Source: a virus. From it: a DNA stretch of 24,817 nt. The stretch spans positions 1 through 24,817 of the IMG/VR virus record IMGVR_UViG_3300046517_000575, one strand, 5' to 3'. Below the pieces are notes generated by a model. The model was not told the origin of the DNA and did no database searches. It saw nothing but the letters and a program-made list of their open reading frames with translations. Below are positions 13,448 through 21,285 of this stretch, one piece after another. Each line of letters starts with the position of its first letter. Positions within the stretch are counted from its first letter, which is position 1. The position numbers were made by a program, and so were the translations under genes.

Positions 13448-14659
13448 ATGTCAGACGTTACCGTTGCCCCCGATGGGGGCGGCGCACCTCCTGCTGCGTC
13501 CAGCGAAGTCGTCATCAACGAGAACCCGGTCGCCTCGCCGAACCCGGTTGGAAGCCAAGCGCCCGACAAGCCGGTCGATCACGCCGATGCGCGCCGGGAG
13601 AGCATCAAGGCGGCCTTTGATCGCGCCAACAATCCCCAACCCAAGGCCGAACGGCCAAAGCCCAAGGTCGAGCCAGCCGAGGCGAAGGCGGGCCACAACA
13701 ATCCACCCGAGGAGACCGAGAAACTCAATCTCAAGAAGCGGCCCGACGATCAGCCCAGAGGCGACCAGCCGCGAGATCGTGGCCGGTTCGCCCCACGACA
13801 GCAGGATGTCAATCAACAGGCCGATGCCGGAACACGCCCCGCCGCCAAGCAATTGCCCGAAGGCACGCCCTACCGCGAGCCGCCGCCGCGCATGGCCGAG
13901 CACGCCAAACGGGAATGGGCCAACGCGCCAGAGAGCGTGCGCGGCGAAGTCCACCGCATGCATCAGGAATTTGGCGCGGCGTTCCAGCGCCATCGCGCCG
14001 ACGCCGAGGCGTTTGCCCCGATCCGGCAATTCCACCAGATGGCGCAACAGCACGGCACCACGCTGGAGCGTGCGCTCAACAACTACGTCTCGATGGAACA
14101 GAAGCTGCGCGCCGATCCGATCGGCGGGCTGGATGTCATCGTCAACAATCTGAACCTGCGCACCCCGGAAGGCCAGAAGCTGACGTTCCGCGACATTGCC
14201 TACCATGTGCTGTCGCAGTCGCCCGAGCAACTCAAGATGCTGCAACAGGGCAACGCGCAGACCGCCGCCTCGCACCAGATCGGAGCACTGCATCAGGAAA
14301 TCGCGGGCTTGAAACAGCACCTCGCGCAGATGCATACTCAACAGCAATTTGTCTACACCCGGTCGCAGGTCGATCAGTTCGCTGACAGCCATCCGAGGTT
14401 TGACGAACTGGGCGACCTCATCGAGCAAGAACTCAAATTCGGGTTCGATCTCGAAACCGCCTACCGGCGCGCGGAACTATTCCGCCCGACCACCCATGCG
14501 GCTCAGACCCGCACCCCATCGGCTCAGACCCGACCCGCCGACAAGAGCATTTCTGGAAGCCCTGACGTGTCTCCCTCAAACGGAGCGTCACGATCCAAAA
14601 AGCCAGTCGGTCGCCGAGAAGCAATCCAGAACGCCATGCGCGCGAACGGAGTGCTTTGA
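13448..14659 (+). CDS. Scaffold-like protein preceding the major capsid protein
   Basis: ATG at 13448 with AGGAG at 13436-13440. The 403-aa product has a disordered Pro/Asn/Asp-rich N-terminal 150 residues and a helical middle (about 150-330) with RMHQEFGAAFQRHRADAEAF and LRADPIGGLDVIVNNLNL. It contains long Gln-rich helices and a basic C-terminal end (SRSKKPVGRREAIQNAMRAN). Size, helicity, charge and position directly before the capsid gene fit an assembly scaffold, whose basic C-terminal helices bind capsid subunits. No homology test was possible. Confidence 0.8.
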   Translation: MSDVTVAPDGGGAPPAASSEVVINENPVASPNPVGSQAPDKPVDHADARRESIKAAFDRANNPQPKAERPKPKVEPAEAKAGHNNPPEETEKLNLKKRPDDQPRGDQPRDRGRFAPRQQDVNQQADAGTRPAAKQLPEGTPYREPPPRMAEHAKREWANAPESVRGEVHRMHQEFGAAFQRHRADAEAFAPIRQFHQMAQQHGTTLERALNNYVSMEQKLRADPIGGLDVIVNNLNLRTPEGQKLTFRDIAYHVLSQSPEQLKMLQQGNAQTAASHQIGALHQEIAGLKQHLAQMHTQQQFVYTRSQVDQFADSHPRFDELGDLIEQELKFGFDLETAYRRAELFRPTTHAAQTRTPSAQTRPADKSISGSPDVSPSNGASRSKKPVGRREAIQNAMRANGVL

Positions 14660-14706
14660 ACCCCTGAGAGGCATCGCAAGCGCGAGCCTGAAACGATGGA
14701 GCCGAC

Positions 14707-15729
14707 ATGGCAAATATCAACACCAACGCTGCATATCAGCAGATACTGAGCATGGCGCTGGAGGATCGTTCTTCCAGCTACCAAGACCTCGTCTCGAACA
14801 CCAACGCCCTTCTCGCCGTCATCAAGCGCAAGGGCTTGTGGCAATCCTACTCTGGACCGCGCATTCGGCAGACCTTGCAGGTCTCCAAGAACGTCGCCCA
14901 GTGGTATTCTGGCTACGATCAATTGCTGAACCCGGCAATTGACCTGTTCAACGATGCCTTCTTCGATCCGAAGATGGTCGTCGTTCCCGTCATCCTCTCG
15001 ATGCAGGAAATCCTCAACAACGAGGGTCAGGCGCAACTGATGGACGTTTACGACAGCTACATCGACGCTGCCGAGCGTCTTCTTCAGGACACGATGGATG
15101 CAGGCATCTACAGTGACGGCACCGCCAACGGCGGCAAGCAGATCACCGGGCTTGCCACCGCCGTGCCCATCGTCGTCAACTCCGGCACCTACGGCGGTAT
15201 CGACCGCAGTGCTGCCGCGATCTGGCGCACCTCTATCTTCGACGCCCAGACCTTTAATACGGGCATCGGCACGCAGGTATTGTCAACCACCATCCGCCCG
15301 TTCCTCAACGCAATCATGACCAACCGTTCGCGCAACCGCGACTACGCGGACTTGCTGATCATGTCGCCGGAACACTACGCGGCCTATGACGCGGCAACTG
15401 TCGCCATCCAAAGGCAGCAGAACGAGACCTCGCTTGGCAAGCTGGGCTTCTCGGCTCTGGAATATATCGGCGGCGGAAAGCGCGCCGAGATCGTGCTCGA
15501 CGGTGGCATCGGATCGAACATGCCAGCGAACACCACGTTTGGCCTGAACACCGACACCTTCCGGCTGCGCTACCATCCCTCGCGTAACTTCGACAAGGTG
15601 TTCGACGGCGACGGTATGATGCCAATCGACAAGGACGCCATCGCGCAGTTCATCGGCTGGATGGGCGAACTCACGATGACGAACCCGCTGTTCAATTGGA
15701 GGTTTTATGATAGCAACCCGGCAACCTAA
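14707..15729 (+). CDS. Major capsid protein, HK97-fold type
   Basis: ATG at 14707 with GGAG 5 nt upstream. The 340-aa product builds the capsid shell. Typical features are an N-terminal helix (MANINTNAAYQQILSMALED), the long conserved segment with SYIDAAERLLQDTMDAGIYS followed by DGTANGGKQITGL, an ADLLIMSPEHYAAYDAA region and a C-terminal FRLRYHPSRNFDKVFDG. It follows the scaffold and is intact in length. The last codons (15697-15729, W-R-F-Y-D-S-N-P-A-T) look recoded: an in-frame near-copy lies 0.4 kb downstream at the end of the HNH gene that overlaps this 3' end by 23 nt. Confidence 0.9.
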   Translation: MANINTNAAYQQILSMALEDRSSSYQDLVSNTNALLAVIKRKGLWQSYSGPRIRQTLQVSKNVAQWYSGYDQLLNPAIDLFNDAFFDPKMVVVPVILSMQEILNNEGQAQLMDVYDSYIDAAERLLQDTMDAGIYSDGTANGGKQITGLATAVPIVVNSGTYGGIDRSAAAIWRTSIFDAQTFNTGIGTQVLSTTIRPFLNAIMTNRSRNRDYADLLIMSPEHYAAYDAATVAIQRQQNETSLGKLGFSALEYIGGGKRAEIVLDGGIGSNMPANTTFGLNTDTFRLRYHPSRNFDKVFDGDGMMPIDKDAIAQFIGWMGELTMTNPLFNWRFYDSNPAT

Positions 15730-16147
15730 GGGTTGTGTCGAGTGGAAGGGTTACGTCGGCAATCACGGTTACGGAGTTCAATCCGTAGCCGGTCGTCCTA
15801 CTCTGGTGCATCGACGCGCATACGAGGACAACTTCGGCCCCATACCGAAGGGAATGTGCGTCTGTCATCGTTGCGACAATCGGCTTTGCGTGGAGCCGCG
15901 TCATCTTTTTCTCGGCTCCATCGAAGACAATACGGCTGACATGATGCAAAAATCTCGTCAGGCGCGCGGCGAGCGTCACAGTCAGGCAAAGCTAACCGAA
16001 GCCGATGTTGTAAACATCAGGCGGGAGTACGGTTCCGGCCCTACTCAGCGAGAAATCGCAAAACGTCACGGTGTCTCAATCGGCACGGTATCCATGATCG
16101 TCAACAAGAAGATTTGGCGTTCCTACGACTCGAACCCGGCGGCTTAA
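15697..16147 (+). repeat. Recoded duplicate of the capsid gene tail flanking the HNH insert
   Basis: The capsid gene ends (15697-15729) W R F Y D S N P A T stop, and the HNH gene ends (16115-16147) W R S Y D S N P A A stop. Eight of ten residues match, but only about 21 of 33 bases. TAC GAC in the downstream copy is TAT GAT in the upstream copy, and this is what creates the HNH start codon. Confidence 0.75.
15707..16147 (+). CDS. HNH homing-type endonuclease overlapping the capsid gene 3' end
   Basis: The 146-aa protein starts at the ATG at 15707, out of frame inside the last capsid codons. It has the HNH features GCVEWKGYVGNHGYG (9-23), HRRAYEDNFGPIPKG (35-49) and CVCHRCDNRLCVEPRHLFLG (51-70). 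The DN and His residues are those of the beta-beta-alpha metal fold. A helix-turn-helix (TQREIAKRHGVSIGTVSMIV, 113-132) would read DNA. It lacks the FWxKV N-terminus seen in the second HNH protein here, as if trimmed to fit. Its last residues repeat the capsid tail. Likely role: cutting uninserted capsid genes to spread the insert. Confidence 0.9.
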   Translation: MIATRQPKGCVEWKGYVGNHGYGVQSVAGRPTLVHRRAYEDNFGPIPKGMCVCHRCDNRLCVEPRHLFLGSIEDNTADMMQKSRQARGERHSQAKLTEADVVNIRREYGSGPTQREIAKRHGVSIGTVSMIVNKKIWRSYDSNPAA

Positions 16148-16176
16148 TCAGCCGACGCTAGATGCCCCTCGCATCG

Positions 16177-16206
16177 AGACCGCGCGATGCCCCCGTCGCG
16201 CGGTCT
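16177..16206 (+). terminator. Intrinsic terminator after the capsid/HNH genes
   Basis: An 11-bp GC-rich stem (AGACCGCGCGA, 16177-16187, paired with TCGCGCGGTCT, 16196-16206), 8-nt loop, followed by TTTCCTTTCTC. It lies 30 nt past the HNH stop and would separate abundant capsid transcription from downstream genes. Read-through could still supply the tail genes. Confidence 0.8.
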
Positions 16207-16229
16207 TTCCTTTCTCAATGGAGAACCAC

Positions 16230-16925
16230 ATGCGTAACGACCCCGACGACGCGCTGGTCGCGTTGTTCAAGCACCACGCCAATCACAACGAGGCCAAGAG
16301 CCTCGCTGCGGGCCGCCCGATCTTCGATGACGTTGAGGTCTGCGAAATCCGCAAGCCCGGCTCGAAGGACTACAGCGTGCATCCGGCCACGGAATTTTCT
16401 CACTGGGATGTCGATCCGATCACCGGCAGTCAGGTCAAGGTCACCTATGCCGAGCGTTTCCAGAGGCAATATCAGCAGTTCAAGGCCAAGGCGGCGCAGA
16501 CCAAATCCGGCACGCCGCTGGAGCATGCCAAGTTCCTGACCGAGGGCCGACGCGCCGAACTGCGTGCCCAGAACATCTACACGGTCGAGGCGCTCGCCAC
16601 CATCGACGGGCAGGAACTGAAAAACCTTGGACCCGGCGGCAGGGAACTGAAGAACGCCGCGATGGAATACATCGAGGAGAGCAAGGCGAGCGTGCCATCG
16701 ATGGCGATGCAGGCCGAACTGGAAGCCTTGCGCGCCAAGAATGCCGTCTTGCAGGAAGACCTTGAGGCGGCGAAAGCCTCTGGCGAGGGTGAGTTCAGGG
16801 ACATGAACCTCGAACAGTTACGCGAGTTCATCACCGCACACACCGGGCATGCCCCGATAGGTACGGCGAACCGCAAGACGCTGGTGCGGATGGCGATGGA
16901 AGCAAGACCGGAGAAGGTAGCCTGA
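16230..16925 (+). CDS. Conserved post-capsid podovirus protein
   Basis: The chosen start is the ATG at 16230 (MRNDPDDALVALFKHHANHN) because GGAG lies 6-9 nt upstream; an ATG at 16218 lacks a site. The 231-aa product carries EVCEIRKPGSKDYSVHPATE, then a YAERFQRQYQQFKAKAAQTKSGTPLEHAKFL pattern and NIYTVEALATIDGQELKNLG. I recognise this as a conserved protein found directly after podovirus capsid genes, of unknown function. The C-terminal third is a coiled coil (about 150-190) plus a SAP-like helix pair (LEQLREFITAHTGHAPIG). A capsid-assembly or completion role is inference. Confidence 0.75.
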   Translation: MRNDPDDALVALFKHHANHNEAKSLAAGRPIFDDVEVCEIRKPGSKDYSVHPATEFSHWDVDPITGSQVKVTYAERFQRQYQQFKAKAAQTKSGTPLEHAKFLTEGRRAELRAQNIYTVEALATIDGQELKNLGPGGRELKNAAMEYIEESKASVPSMAMQAELEALRAKNAVLQEDLEAAKASGEGEFRDMNLEQLREFITAHTGHAPIGTANRKTLVRMAMEARPEKVA

Positions 16926-16926
16926 G

Positions 16927-17634
16927 ATGACACTGTTGTCGGTGGTGAAGGATGTCTGCGCCAACGTGGGTGTTCTTGTCCCGCAGAGTGTGTTCTCCAA
17001 CATCAGCGGCAACCGCACCATGCAGGAAGTGTTGTCGCTTGCCAACGAGATGGCGCAGCGCATCGCCTACGACACACGGGACTGGACGAAGCTGAAGACG
17101 ATCGCGACCTTCACCGGCGACGGCACCACGCAAAACTTCAACTTGCCCTCCAACTACAAAAGGATGCTGCTGACGGCCAATGTCTGGCTGTCAACCACGC
17201 CGAACCATCCGATGCGGTTCGTGCCCGATCTCGACGTGTGGATGCAGCGCCGCACCCTGAACCGCAACGACCCGTGGGGAGAATGGACGATGGTTGGCGG
17301 CCAGATGCTGATCTTTCCGATCATGGGCGTCGGTGTTACCGGGACGTTCGCCTATCTCGACAAGAACTGCATCAACCTCACCTCTGGCGGAAGAGGCGAC
17401 AGCTTCATGGCTGACGGCGACAGTTTTGCGCTGGACGAACGTGTCCTGAAGCTGGGCATGACGTGGCAGTGGAAAGCACAGAAGGGAAGTGCCTACTCCG
17501 AAGACATGTCTACCTACGGCGATGCGCTGACCTATGCGATGGGCCACGACAGCCCGTCGCCGACCATTGTGGGAAGCCTGCCGTCTTCCGCAGCCCCCAA
17601 TGTAGCCTATCCCTATCCGGTGCCGACGCCGTGA
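16927..17634 (+). CDS. Candidate head-tail adaptor protein
   Basis: ATG at 16927, one base after the upstream stop, with GGAGAAGG upstream. The 235-aa product starts with two helices (LSVVKDVCANVGVLVPQSVF, then EVLSLANEMAQRIAYDTRDW), followed by beta-rich segments (NFNLPSNYKRMLLTANVW, then EWTMVGGQMLIFPIMGVG). It ends with a Pro-rich tail. This layout and place fit the adaptor/connector family that docks under the portal (P22 gp4-like in role). The assignment rests on fold style and order. Confidence 0.65.
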   Translation: MTLLSVVKDVCANVGVLVPQSVFSNISGNRTMQEVLSLANEMAQRIAYDTRDWTKLKTIATFTGDGTTQNFNLPSNYKRMLLTANVWLSTTPNHPMRFVPDLDVWMQRRTLNRNDPWGEWTMVGGQMLIFPIMGVGVTGTFAYLDKNCINLTSGGRGDSFMADGDSFALDERVLKLGMTWQWKAQKGSAYSEDMSTYGDALTYAMGHDSPSPTIVGSLPSSAAPNVAYPYPVPTP

Positions 17635-17653
17635 TTATTGCGAGGGCAAAATC

Positions 17654-19330
17654 GTGAGCCAGCATCAGGCGCTTCGACGGGTGGCGGTGCCGGGGCAGGT
17701 CGCGCAGCAGATGCAGACCACCACGCTGCCCGCGCCGACGCGCGGCATCGTGCAGAACGAGAACGAGAGTTTCATGTCGCCGGGCGGCGCGCTGGTCTGC
17801 GACAACTGGGCACCGACCATGAAGGGCGTCAAGCTGCGCGGCGGCTGCGTCCGCTGGTGCGTGCTGCCCGAGACCACGCCGGTCATTTCCGGGTTCGAAT
17901 ATGCATCCGGTAACGTCCAGAAGATGTTCGCGGGCAACGCCACCAAACTCTACGACGTGAGTGCGACGACGCCCGTTCTGGTGAAGTCGGGCCAGCTATC
18001 CGGCAACTACTGCGCCAGCCAACTCGCCAACCAAAGCGGCGGCGACTATTTGATGGTGGTCAACGACGCCGGGGATTATCCGCTGCGCTACGACGGCACG
18101 ACGTGGACTGTGCTGAACGCGGGCCAGATCACCGGGCCAGCCGGAACGTCCGTCGTTGCCGGGCACAATCTCACCTACGTCTGGAAATACCGCAACCGAT
18201 GGTTCTTCATCGAGGGCGGCAGCATGAACGCCTACTATTTGCCGCTGAACGCCATTCAGGGCGCGCTGTCGGCGATCCCGCTGTCCGGGGCCGCGACCAA
18301 AGGCGGCAAATTGTTGTTTGGTGCGACGTGGAGTGTGGACGCAGGCGACGGCATTGACGACAAATGCGTGTTTGTCACCGATCAGGGCGAACTCCTGATC
18401 TTCACCGGCAGCAATCCCTCCGATAGCGCCAACTGGCGGCAGGAAGGCCGATACCAAGTACCGGCCCCGATGGGGATGAACGCCCACATGGCGATGGGCG
18501 GCGACATGCTGATTGCAACGGTGGCGGGCATCGTGCCGATCTCGGCGTCGATCTCCAAAACCCCGGAACAACTCGAACTCGCCGCCATCACGCTGACGAT
18601 CAAGCCGATGTGGCGCGACGAGGTCAACGCCAAGCGATCGTGGGCGTGGACCATGAAGAACTGGGAAGAGTACGGCGGCATCTTCGTGACGTGGCCGGGC
18701 GGCAATCCCGGCAACCAGTATTGCGCGGTGGTCAATGCCGCGACCGGAGCGTGGTGCCGCTTCGTCGGTTACGACGCCACCTGCTTCATGCGCGTTCGCG
18801 GCGACATGTTTTTCGGGACGCAAACCGGGATCATCATGCAGGCCGACCGCACCGGTCTGGACGACGGCTTGCCCTATACGGCGGTTCTGGTGGGCGGCTG
18901 GGAGATGTTCCAAAGCCCGTCGCAGACCATCACATGGCGGCAGGCGAGGGCGTCGTTCTCCGCATCCAACGGCCAACCGTTCCAGCCGCAACTCTCGGCG
19001 ACCGTGGACTATGTCGTCACATTGCCGACGCCGCCGCCGCCGGGCGTCGATCCGGGGATCGCCGATGTCTGGGATCAGGGCCATTGGGGACCGGACATGG
19101 GCGGGCCGCCGCCGCCGGTCCCGACCGCCCCGCAACGCGCGCAATACGCCCAGTGGGATCAGGCCGCGCCCGGCAAGCCCGTGGTGAGAAACACCGGCTG
19201 GGTTTCCATCGGGATGACCGGCTACACCCATGCGCCGATCGTGCAGGTGACGGTGGCGCAGCAGGCCAAGCCGATCGTGGAATTGATCTCGATTGCCGCG
19301 ACGTTCGAGCGTTGCGGCATCAACGTCTGA
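17654..19330 (+). CDS. Tail-hub / DNA-stabilisation-like beta-rich protein
   Basis: GTG at 17654 with GAGGGCAAAA upstream. The 558-aa product is beta-rich throughout with repeated Trp/Gly turns: WAPTMKGVKLRGGCVRWCV (52-70), an NRWFFIEGGSMNAYYLPL segment, CVFVTDQGELLIFTGSNP, and MGGDMLIATVAGIVPIS. The pattern is like the beta-propeller-type proteins that plug podovirus portals (P22 gp10-like in role). A Pro-rich loop (PTPPPPGVDPG, then GGPPPPVPTAP) interrupts the last third, and the end is RCGINV. A long antisense open frame here is a composition artefact. Confidence 0.75.
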   Translation: MSQHQALRRVAVPGQVAQQMQTTTLPAPTRGIVQNENESFMSPGGALVCDNWAPTMKGVKLRGGCVRWCVLPETTPVISGFEYASGNVQKMFAGNATKLYDVSATTPVLVKSGQLSGNYCASQLANQSGGDYLMVVNDAGDYPLRYDGTTWTVLNAGQITGPAGTSVVAGHNLTYVWKYRNRWFFIEGGSMNAYYLPLNAIQGALSAIPLSGAATKGGKLLFGATWSVDAGDGIDDKCVFVTDQGELLIFTGSNPSDSANWRQEGRYQVPAPMGMNAHMAMGGDMLIATVAGIVPISASISKTPEQLELAAITLTIKPMWRDEVNAKRSWAWTMKNWEEYGGIFVTWPGGNPGNQYCAVVNAATGAWCRFVGYDATCFMRVRGDMFFGTQTGIIMQADRTGLDDGLPYTAVLVGGWEMFQSPSQTITWRQARASFSASNGQPFQPQLSATVDYVVTLPTPPPPGVDPGIADVWDQGHWGPDMGGPPPPVPTAPQRAQYAQWDQAAPGKPVVRNTGWVSIGMTGYTHAPIVQVTVAQQAKPIVELISIAATFERCGINV

Positions 19331-19360
19331 GTTATCGCAAGGGCGAAACTGAGGGAAGCA

Positions 19361-19744
19361 ATGGCACAGCCATATGATCCGACCGGCGCGCTGGGCGGCC
19401 TGTTCGCGCCCGCCTACATCCACGGCAACCCGCAAGCCGAAGCGGCGGTCGCCGACTGGACGGCGCGGCATTCCACCGCCACCAACGACGTGATCAACGC
19501 CTCGCGCGCGCCCGCAACCTTCGGTACCGGCAATGCCGCAGGTGCGGTCGATGTCAACGCGCTGGTCGCATCCGCGCAGGGCGGCACCTACGATCCCGGC
19601 CCGCGACGCGATGCCATTGCGGCGCAGATCGTCGCGCAGCCCGCGCCCAGTGGCTACACGCCCAAATATCTGCCCGGCGGCGGTCTCGATCCGAACGATC
19701 CGGGGAACATCGCGCAATACTATCGCCTGATGGGAGGTGGCTGA
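19361..19744 (+). CDS. Gly/Pro-rich virion protein with one YYRLM module
   Basis: ATG at 19361 with GAGGGAAG 4 nt upstream. The 127-aa product begins MAQPYDPTGALGGLFAPAYI and is Ala/Gly/Pro-rich and probably disordered, with no membrane segment. It ends with a complete module: PRRDAIAAQIVAQPAPSGYT followed by PKYLPGGGLDPNDPGNIAQY and YRLMGGG. The same unit recurs in the two following genes. Function is unknown; the module may be a short binding motif. It is coupled by TGATG to the next gene. Confidence 0.65.
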   Translation: MAQPYDPTGALGGLFAPAYIHGNPQAEAAVADWTARHSTATNDVINASRAPATFGTGNAAGAVDVNALVASAQGGTYDPGPRRDAIAAQIVAQPAPSGYTPKYLPGGGLDPNDPGNIAQYYRLMGGG

Positions 19745-21285
19745 TGGCTGACTTTGGCGGCATGAGCGCCGACCAGATCAATGCCTCGATGGGCTTCGGT
19801 CCCGGCGGCGTCGGCGATCAGTCGCAGGCGTTCATCAACAGCATGTACGGGCCGCAGGGCTTTGGCAGTTCTACTTACGGCATGGTTGGCGGCTATCCGT
19901 CGTTTGGCGAACCATCAGGGCCGGGAAGTGTTCATGGGCCTGATCCCAACGATCCCGCCAACATCGCGCTTTACTATCAATTGATGGGAAGAGGCGGCGG
20001 CACCGGCTACGACTACGGCAGTCTGTATCAGCCGCCCGCAACGGTAAACGACAGGTTCAGCCAGCTACCGGGTCAGCCCTACTATCCCGGCTATGCCGAT
20101 AACACATTCGGTGCGGCCAACGCCCAGCAGAGCGCCGCAGCCGCCTCGCCGGATGCCGATCTGGTCGCGACCTACTACCGCCTGATGTACGGCATCGGCG
20201 CTCCGTCGCAGCAGCAGCAGATACAGACGCCGCCAGCAGGACCGGCCCCATCGCAACCCGTCTCGCAGGACTGGAACTCGTACTTCAACGGTTTTAACGC
20301 GCCGCCATCGCAGCAACGCGACAGCATCGCCACCGCATTGATGACCCAGCCGCCGCAGACATCGATGAACAATCCCAGTTCGCAGGCGCTGCTGGGCTAT
20401 ACGCCAAGTTATCTGCCCGGCGGTAGCCTCAATCAAAACGACCCCGGCAACATCGCGGAATACTATCGCCTGATGGGTGGTGGTGGTGGAGTTAGCAACG
20501 CTCCAGCCTATCAAGGCAATCCGTACTACTTGCCTGATCCGATGCAAGGCCAACAGTCGATCTCGCAAGGTGGCGGTCTCGGCGCGCCCGGCTTCGGTCC
20601 CTACGGCGGCTCCAGCTACTCCGGACAGCCCGGCTATGGTCTGGCGATTGGATCAGTCGGCGGCCCCAATGTCGGCGAAACTTTCGGAACGAGTGGTGGC
20701 GGCCCGATGTACGGCTATGGCGGCCTGACAGAGCAAGGCGGCGGCGACATGGGAGCGCGGTTCAGTCAGTTGATGCAGCAGGGCGGCGCGGGTGCCGTGC
20801 AAGCCGATCCGCAGTTGCAGGCCGAATACTATCGATTGATGGGAGCCAAATAGATGGCCGATCTCAGCGAACAGGACAACGCGCAGCGCGATGCGATTGC
20901 GCAGGCCTACACCCCGAAATATCTCGCCAGCGGCGGCCTCGACCAGAACGATCCCGGCAACATCGCGCAGTATTACAAATTGATGGGCGGGGGAGGTGGC
21001 GGATATTCCGCGCCAGCACAGCCTGCATGGTCACCGCCTGCACAGCCTTCTTACTCGCCGCCGCCACAGCCCCCGCCACAACAGGCGGCAGGCGGCGGCG
21101 ATCTGAAGTATCTTCCGGGTGGTGGCATTGACCAGAATGATCCCGGCAACATCGCGGCCTATTATCGATTGATGGGCGGCGGCGGCGGTTATTCTCCGCA
21201 GCCTGCCGCGCCAGCCGCACCATCGGGCGGCGGCCAGTCGCAGGCTGATCTCGTCGCAATCTACAACCGGCTGATGCCGGGTGGC
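19652..21285 (+). repeat. Dispersed NDPGNIAxYYRLMGGG peptide-coding repeat (8 copies)
   Basis: Full units (YLPGG-x-NDPGNIA-x-YYRLMGGG type) are encoded at 19652-19741, 20395-20490, 20908-21003 and 21097-21192. Shorter or degenerate copies ending in YYQLM, YYRLM or YNRLM are at 19939-19989, 20152-20190, 20800-20850 and 21238-21285. Copies share protein and much DNA sequence, with mostly synonymous differences, so they arose by duplication and are kept by selection on the peptide. Confidence 0.85.
19744..20853 (+). CDS. Gly/Gln/Pro-rich virion protein with four YYRLM modules
   Basis: ATG at 19744 in a TGATG junction; stop at 20851-20853 directly followed by the next ATG. The 369-aa product is low in charge and rich in Gly, Ser, Tyr, Pro and Gln, so mostly disordered or glycine-rich beta. 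Modules lie at about residues 66-82 (PDPNDPANIALYYQLMG), 137-147 (DADLVATYYRLM), 218-246 (full unit) and 353-369 (ends EYYRLMGAK). QRDSIATALM (191-200) matches a second shared motif. Position between the tail-hub and fibre-like genes suggests a minor virion or ejected protein. Confidence 0.65.
   Translation: MADFGGMSADQINASMGFGPGGVGDQSQAFINSMYGPQGFGSSTYGMVGGYPSFGEPSGPGSVHGPDPNDPANIALYYQLMGRGGGTGYDYGSLYQPPATVNDRFSQLPGQPYYPGYADNTFGAANAQQSAAAASPDADLVATYYRLMYGIGAPSQQQQIQTPPAGPAPSQPVSQDWNSYFNGFNAPPSQQRDSIATALMTQPPQTSMNNPSSQALLGYTPSYLPGGSLNQNDPGNIAEYYRLMGGGGGVSNAPAYQGNPYYLPDPMQGQQSISQGGGLGAPGFGPYGGSSYSGQPGYGLAIGSVGGPNVGETFGTSGGGPMYGYGGLTEQGGGDMGARFSQLMQQGGAGAVQADPQLQAEYYRLMGAK

Noticed and set aside
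17996-19717. A 573-codon antisense open frame opposite the tail-hub-like gene
   Set aside because: Its protein is an Arg/Gly/Asp/His-rich mixture without domain patterns, it lies opposite a clear gene and the following start, and GC-rich codon bias explains the long open antisense frame.
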